Of a stretch of 40,774 bases of DNA, positions 35,939 through 40,774 are shown piece after piece (the first letter of the stretch is position 1; every line of letters starts with the position of its first letter). Under the pieces are notes generated by a model. That model ran no database searches, was not told where the DNA came from, and worked only from the letters and a program-made list of their open reading frames with translations. A program made the translations under genes and the position numbers. Origin of the DNA: Bacteroidota bacterium (GTDB lineage: Bacteria > Bacteroidota > Bacteroidia > Cytophagales > Cyclobacteriaceae); the NCBI GenBank assembly GCA_003973485.1, contig QNXU01000268.1, positions 1-40,774 on the forward strand, written 5' to 3'.

Positions 35939-37750
35939 TTATTGAGTAACAAAATCCCCTCTTAATTTTCTGAATCTTTTACGTGCTTCTGCCACGAAAA
36001 TACTTCCAGGATAATCTGTCAATAACTGTTGATAATATTCCTGAGCCTTTTCTTTATCGTCAATTAATTCTTCGTAGATCATAGCCATTTCGAAAAGGGC
36101 ATCATCAGTTAAAATTCCATAAGGCATATCATAAACTATTTGAGTCAATAATTCTATTGATTTTTCATATTCGCCTTTTTGCTTGGTTAGTCTAGATTTC
36201 AACCAAAGTAGTTCATCTAATATAGGATGTTCTTCATATTCCTCAATTAATGAATCGAGAGCCTTATTCGCTTTGATTTGCTTATTTTGATACAGCATTA
36301 AATCCACATCGGCATAGGCGCGAAGCGCCTTTTGCGTACTATCTAGAATAGTATTATTTTTTATCAGAATACTTAAATCCATAGCATCATTGGCAATCTC
36401 GCGTCTAGTTGCATTTTTCAAAATATCAAGATGCTCTTGAGCCAATTCAAATTCTCCACGGTAAAAAGAAAGCTTTGCATTTTTTAATTTTGCTAATTCA
36501 CCAAGATTTTCATGTTTGTGACTTTTTTCAACTTGATAATAAAGCAAAACTGATTCCCAAGATTCATCGGTAATAATATAAATATCACCTAAATTCAATT
36601 TTGCTTTAGCTATAATATTTTGATCTGCATTTGGAAATTTTATAATTTGATTAAGCATCTCAATTGCTTTATTTGACTCACCCAGATATAGTGCATGTAG
36701 TAAAGCTTTTTGTCGGTAAGCTTCCAAAGTATAATTCGATAAGCCAATTTGATCAATTAAATTTTGGTAAGAGACTGTTAAATTTCTAATAGCAGATGTG
36801 TCTATAGGAAAATGATTTTTTATTTTCATTTCCTGTGTTTTTATTAATAATTGCTTTGCTTGAATATAATTTTGTGAGTTAGAAAAATTATCCACAATAT
36901 ATTTAAATATCATTTCAGCAATATCATATTCTTGATTTTCATAAGCCAGTTGGCCAATTTCCATACTGTTCTCACCTGGCAATTGATTTCTTTTGTCAAT
37001 TGCTCGTGCTTGAATAAAAGCTGCATAAAAATTTTCTAATTGGAGATGTGCCCATATTAATAGATCTGCATACAAATCCTTATTGTTGTTTTTCTGCATA
37101 TTTTCCAATACTAATGCTACAAAAGATTCTAACTCTTCGTCCTCCGTTAAGGACATTTGTAACATATTTTTGACATATCTCAAATTTCCTTGTCGCTCTT
37201 GTGCATAAGTCAAATATTCACGCACCATTTTATCTTTCTGATTATTGTAACGGTAGAGCGTAGCTAATTGAATTGCAAATGCATTCGGATCTCGCATTCT
37301 TTCTCTAGCAGATAAATACAATCTCTCTGCAAATCTTCTGTGTTGTTTATTAATAAAGAATTGAGCAGCTGATCGTAGATAGCCCAAATTTTGTAATACT
37401 TTTTCCTCAACTTCTTTATAATGTTTTTCTGCTGTAGAACTATCATTAACTGTGATGTAGTAATCAATTAAATCTACATCGTATTTAATATTATTAGGAG
37501 ACCAACGCCTTATTTTTTTTAAATATTTTTCTGTTTCATTATTGAGTTGTTTGGTATATAATATCTCTAAATAATTATTGTGGATAAAAGATACGTTTTG
37601 TGGTTCATCAGCCAATTCCCTATAAATTGTTATTGCCTTATCCAATTCACCTTCCTGATAATAAGCATTAGCCAAAGAAATTTTTTGATTACTTTGAGCA
37701 AAAGCAACTAAAGCTAAAAAGTAAAAAGATGTCAAAAATAAAATTCTCAT
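35939..37750 (-). CDS. Exported tetratricopeptide-repeat protein
   Basis: A 603-residue protein with a signal peptide (MRILFLTSFYFLALVAFAQS) and TPR-like helical pairs along its length. Clear repeats are ISLANAYYQEGELDKAITIYREL near the N-terminus, the middle KNAKLSFYRGEFELAQEHLDIL, and the C-terminal FEMAMIYEELIDDKEKAQEYYQQLLTDYPGSIFVAEARKRFRKLRG. The C-terminal repeat resembles BamD/YbgF-type TPRs, and such proteins scaffold complexes in the periplasm; the partner is unknown. It is read away from the AT-rich DnaA-box region next to its start. No promoter box of the TAnnTTTG type is obvious. Confidence 0.82.
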   Translation of the reverse strand: MRILFLTSFYFLALVAFAQSNQKISLANAYYQEGELDKAITIYRELADEPQNVSFIHNNYLEILYTKQLNNETEKYLKKIRRWSPNNIKYDVDLIDYYITVNDSSTAEKHYKEVEEKVLQNLGYLRSAAQFFINKQHRRFAERLYLSARERMRDPNAFAIQLATLYRYNNQKDKMVREYLTYAQERQGNLRYVKNMLQMSLTEDEELESFVALVLENMQKNNNKDLYADLLIWAHLQLENFYAAFIQARAIDKRNQLPGENSMEIGQLAYENQEYDIAEMIFKYIVDNFSNSQNYIQAKQLLIKTQEMKIKNHFPIDTSAIRNLTVSYQNLIDQIGLSNYTLEAYRQKALLHALYLGESNKAIEMLNQIIKFPNADQNIIAKAKLNLGDIYIITDESWESVLLYYQVEKSHKHENLGELAKLKNAKLSFYRGEFELAQEHLDILKNATRREIANDAMDLSILIKNNTILDSTQKALRAYADVDLMLYQNKQIKANKALDSLIEEYEEHPILDELLWLKSRLTKQKGEYEKSIELLTQIVYDMPYGILTDDALFEMAMIYEELIDDKEKAQEYYQQLLTDYPGSIFVAEARKRFRKLRGDFVTQ

Positions 37751-38145
37751 TTCAATTCATTTAGATATCCACTTTCTCCACACACATAATATTATATTAT
37801 TTATTTATATATAAACTATTATATATTGTTAAGGCTGTGGATATGTGGATAAAACCTTCCAGTTTTATTTAAGTTTCACTATCCTTATTCATATCTGAAT
37901 AACTTTTCAATTTATTAACTTTTAATTGTTTGAAGTTTAAGTAATTAACAGTTTTTGTATTTTATGTGTATAAGTTTTAGATCCAATTTAGATCTTTTTT
38001 TAGTGTGGATTATATTGTCGATATTCTCAACTTATTATAAGTTTTACCCACACCTTCGTGAATTTCTATGAGTTTTTATAAGTGCGTGTTAGTAATTGTT
38101 TATAAATCATCATCTTCTTCACTTTCATTAACATCGTTATCCACA
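37751..38145. other. Candidate chromosomal replication origin (oriC)
   Basis: DnaA-box-like sites (consensus TTATNCACA): TTCTCCACA 37774-37782 (one mismatch), TGTGGATAT 37836-37844 (one mismatch, reverse), TGTGGATAA 37844-37852 (exact, reverse), TGTGTATAA 37965-37973 (exact, reverse), TGTGGATTA 38004-38012 (one mismatch, reverse), TTACCCACA 38044-38052 (one mismatch) and TTATCCACA 38137-38145 (exact, inside the 3' end of the next gene). An unwinding-type stretch, 37786-37832, has only two G/C in 47 bases. No gene fits the 349-base gap. dnaA is not adjacent, which is common in Bacteroidota. Confidence 0.65.
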
Positions 38146-39998
38146 TTAAAATCAAATGTTTTGTCAATAACTTCCCAGTTTGCTTTTACTGTAATTACCT
38201 CTTCAAGGTAATAAATATTTTCAGCTGGAGATAAGGTTAATGGATTTCCTGCATCCCATTTTCCATTTGCGTTCTTATCTTCTATCAATCGTAAACGATA
38301 TTTTCCAGGCTCTACATAATTAAATTGAAAATCTTTATTGTTTATAAGCGTATCCTTTAGCTCATATTTTTCAGATATTAACTCTATAATAAAATCTGAT
38401 TTGATATTCTTAACATTACCTTTTATGATTCCGTAATCTTCAGCTTTTTTAAATTGTAAGCTAGTTGTTGATACTTCTGTTGAATCAGATTCTATCCCTA
38501 TGAATGCTCCTTTTCCTGTATAAATTTGTAATGTATACGCATTTGTACTTTGATTTGAATTTCCACGTGAAACGTTTTCATTTTCTGTATCAAGGCCAGT
38601 TCGATTGTTGGTTTGACGATCATCTTTTTGATCCATCAAAGAAGGTTTACCTTTCTTTTTAATTTTTGAGCTATCATTATTTATAGCTAAAGTATCAGTC
38701 ATATTATTAACTGAATCCTTTATGTTATTAATACTATCAGAAACATTTTTTAAACTATCAATTAATTGATTCACTACTTTTTCGCTTATAATGGTATTCA
38801 ATTTTACTTCTTTTTTATTAAAATTGAACTTTAGTTCTTCTTTAGTAAAAAGTTTAATTGGAATTGTATCTAATCTTAATTGTATTGAATCGTAATTAAT
38901 GTTATAAACAGGTTTATTAAGCTGAAATATGAATTCCTGTTCTCCAGAGAGTATTTTACCCTTTGGTTTATTTTCAATTTTTATATTCTCATTAGTAATT
39001 CTGCTTTCGCGAGTTTTGAAAAATACGGTATCTTTTCTATAGTTATTAATTGAATCATTTACTTCTATCAATAATTCTAAGGAGTCAGTTTCATATTCTA
39101 ATTCAGGAAAATTTTCCTTATAAATTTTAAGATATTTTGACTCTTCAAGATTATTTGTATAAATAAATTGATTGGTATCATTAGGATTAGTGATTTTATA
39201 ATTTGATAATCCTTTATTGTATTGGACTATAAAATCTTTTCCTACTGGGCTATATTTTTTTAATTGTAGTGTATCTTCATTTCTTTTATAAGTTAAGATA
39301 GAAAGTGGAGCTATGCTATCGATAAGATTGAGCGTATCGGAATAAAAACCATAAGGTTCCGATTGTGAATTATTAATTAGGTTATCATTTTTGTCTGCAA
39401 AAGTGTAAACAATATATTGACCTGCTTTAATATTCTGCATTTTATAATTACCATTTTCATCAGTAGTTGTAAAATATACTGGTTTTCCTTGTCGCAAATT
39501 CGCAGTATCTGAATTTGCATTATATAGGCCAACTACAAATTCTTTTGCTGGTTGCTGATCAAAGAGATTAGTTATGGTTCCTTCAACTTTTAGTGAGTCT
39601 AAGTAGTCTCCAGTACTAAAGGCTATAATTGGATTTTCCCACAAATTTCCTTCTGTTATATCGGATAATGCTTTTCTAAAATTAAAAGTGTAAGTAGTAG
39701 AATCGTTTAAAGCTTCTTCCAATTCAATGATTAATTCTTGTTTTTTTAGTGTTGCCTCATACTTTATATCTTCCCTAGGAGTGATAATAAGTTCCTTATT
39801 AATTTGCTCAAGTTTCATCCATTCATTGAAGAAAAGTTTTATCTCCTTGCCATTAAAATTAGTGGATTGATTTTTTGGATTTGATTCATATAAGATAGGA
39901 GCCTTTTCATCCTTTTCACCACCAGTTGGGCTTTGTACTGTTGCACATGCATAAATAACAATAAGGATCAATAATAAGCTTATATACTTTTTAATCAT
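38100..39998 (-). CDS. Ig-like (Big_5/SbsA-type) domain lipoprotein
   Basis: A 632-residue lipoprotein with signal MIKKYISLLLILIVIYAC (Cys18) followed by ATVQSPTGGEKDEKAP, the start typical of a widespread Bacteroidota family. Residues about 30-130 form a Big_5 Ig-like domain (PILYESNPKNQSTNFNGKEIKLFFNEWM to YTFNFRKALSDITEGN). A carboxypeptidase-regulatory-like unit follows (about 155-225, NENGNYKMQNIKAGQYIVYTF style) and a second such repeat lies near the C-terminus (LRLIEDKNANGKWDAGN). The acidic tail ends EESEEDDDL. It is thought to be a surface or periplasmic structural protein, exact role unknown. It overlaps the methyltransferase gene by four bases (ATGA). Its last codons contain an exact DnaA box. 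Confidence 0.82.
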   Translation of the reverse strand: MIKKYISLLLILIVIYACATVQSPTGGEKDEKAPILYESNPKNQSTNFNGKEIKLFFNEWMKLEQINKELIITPREDIKYEATLKKQELIIELEEALNDSTTYTFNFRKALSDITEGNLWENPIIAFSTGDYLDSLKVEGTITNLFDQQPAKEFVVGLYNANSDTANLRQGKPVYFTTTDENGNYKMQNIKAGQYIVYTFADKNDNLINNSQSEPYGFYSDTLNLIDSIAPLSILTYKRNEDTLQLKKYSPVGKDFIVQYNKGLSNYKITNPNDTNQFIYTNNLEESKYLKIYKENFPELEYETDSLELLIEVNDSINNYRKDTVFFKTRESRITNENIKIENKPKGKILSGEQEFIFQLNKPVYNINYDSIQLRLDTIPIKLFTKEELKFNFNKKEVKLNTIISEKVVNQLIDSLKNVSDSINNIKDSVNNMTDTLAINNDSSKIKKKGKPSLMDQKDDRQTNNRTGLDTENENVSRGNSNQSTNAYTLQIYTGKGAFIGIESDSTEVSTTSLQFKKAEDYGIIKGNVKNIKSDFIIELISEKYELKDTLINNKDFQFNYVEPGKYRLRLIEDKNANGKWDAGNPLTLSPAENIYYLEEVITVKANWEVIDKTFDFNVDNDVNESEEDDDL

Positions 39999-40750
39999 TT
40001 CTTAATAATATAAATTAAACTTGAGTAATTATTTTTATTTTTTACTGCATAACTATTTGATTTATAACCAGTTATGAATGATTTAAGAAATTTATTTTTA
40101 TTATATTTGTATTTATTGCTCAACAAGCTAATATAATAAGCGTCCAGCTTCATAGGATATACCTTTTTGATTTTCAGCCCATGTTTAAGCATAAGAGTAT
40201 TCATTGTGTCCTGATTAAAATGATATAAGTGTCTCGGTACATCATAAGCTGCCCAATCGTTTTCAAATACATTATTTTCATAACTATCGATATTAGGGAC
40301 TGCAATAACGATTTTTCCCTTTTCTTTCAGGATAGTTTTTAAAACTTTTATTGTATCATTGATATTATGAATATGTTCTAATACATGCCACAAAGTAATA
40401 ATATCAAACTTTTTATTTTTTAGGTTTAATTGTTCTAAGTTCTCTTTTACTTTTGTTTTTGTTTTGGCAATTTCCCTTGCTGTTTCATTTGGTTCCAGTC
40501 CATAGGTTTTCCATCCATCTTCCTTCATGGTTTCAAGAAAATACCCTGTACCACAACCATAATCTAATAATCTTCCTTTATTATTTTTAGCGACATAATT
40601 TATCAATCTCTTTTTAGATGCTAATGCATATTTCCTTGCCATCTTATATATAAGGTTTATAGGAGAATTTGCTTTATCTGTATGAGATATATATTCTTCT
40701 CTGATCATATCTCTTATTTCCTTGGGGCTTTCATTGCTCACCCTTTTCAT
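39995..40750 (-). CDS. Class I SAM-dependent methyltransferase
   Basis: A 251-residue methyltransferase of the Methyltransf_13/23-like type. SAM motif I is LLDYGCGTGYFLETM (about 57-71), the acidic end of strand 2 is GLEPNETA, motif IV is FDIITLWHVLEHI, and IVIAVPNIDSY follows. The pattern, with PRHLYHFNQDTM after it, is common in Bacteroidota methyltransferases acting on sugars, lipids or quinones; the substrate is unknown. Start ATG 40750, giving MKRVSNESPKEIRDMIREEY. It is upstream of and overlapping the Ig-like lipoprotein gene, so the two form an operon read toward the putative origin. The C-terminal 30 residues are lysine/asparagine-rich. Confidence 0.85.
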   Translation of the reverse strand: MKRVSNESPKEIRDMIREEYISHTDKANSPINLIYKMARKYALASKKRLINYVAKNNKGRLLDYGCGTGYFLETMKEDGWKTYGLEPNETAREIAKTKTKVKENLEQLNLKNKKFDIITLWHVLEHIHNINDTIKVLKTILKEKGKIVIAVPNIDSYENNVFENDWAAYDVPRHLYHFNQDTMNTLMLKHGLKIKKVYPMKLDAYYISLLSNKYKYNKNKFLKSFITGYKSNSYAVKNKNNYSSLIYIIKK

Positions 40751-40774
40751 AATAAAATAATAAAAATAATCTTC

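Overview
The window reads as chromosomal DNA of a low-GC Bacteroidota, most likely a Cytophagales marine type (Marivirga-like; that genus is a guess from protein flavour, not a search). Supporting signs are the TamL/TamB pair with a lipoprotein TamA homologue, promoter -7 boxes of the Bacteroidota form TAnnTTTG, lack of Shine-Dalgarno sequences, TlpA-type lipoproteins, an Ig-like (Big_5) lipoprotein with the TGGEKDEKAP start, and a partial ISAon1-type transposase N-terminal ORF.

Layout. 1-1.2 kb: edge of an insertion sequence, a very stable hairpin and a quinone oxidoreductase. 1.4-8.6 kb: tamB-tamL operon for outer-membrane assembly. 8.9-9.5 kb: higBA toxin-antitoxin. 9.7-16.3 kb: thiolase, a large PLP enzyme, mutS and a divergent SpoU/TrmH methyltransferase. 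16.3-19.4 kb: nadC, a YcxB-like membrane protein and purN, each with a promoter, separated by stretches rich in short palindromic repeats. 19.4-23.5 kb: a thioredoxin-domain lipoprotein, a small membrane protein and an exported beta-helix protein with no normal start codon. 23.8-26.8 kb: a two-gene module of a DUF6471-like protein and a single-chain nuclease-methylase-specificity protein, probably a restriction-modification system. 26.9-32.5 kb: M3 oligopeptidase, vapBC-type pair, a secreted barrel protein, a SnoaL-like protein and an alpha/beta hydrolase split by an in-frame amber codon. 32.7-35.9 kb: guaB and divergent cstA. 35.9-40.75 kb: TPR protein, a DnaA-box-rich AT-rich gap that looks like oriC, then an Ig-like lipoprotein and a methyltransferase.

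How the genes fit together. TamB and TamL should form the periplasm-spanning assembly machine. PurN and GuaB both serve purine synthesis but are not in one operon. MutS, the restriction-modification module and the two toxin-antitoxin pairs are DNA-maintenance or defence functions. Most genes left of the putative origin lie on the minus strand, which fits replication moving leftward from about 38 kb.

Most notable items: the oriC candidate; the amber-interrupted hydrolase; a C/G-rich interspersed repeat that sits at the 3' ends of four genes and supplies the last codons and stop of three of them; the compact restriction-modification pair; and the beta-helix lipoprotein that appears to need a non-standard start.
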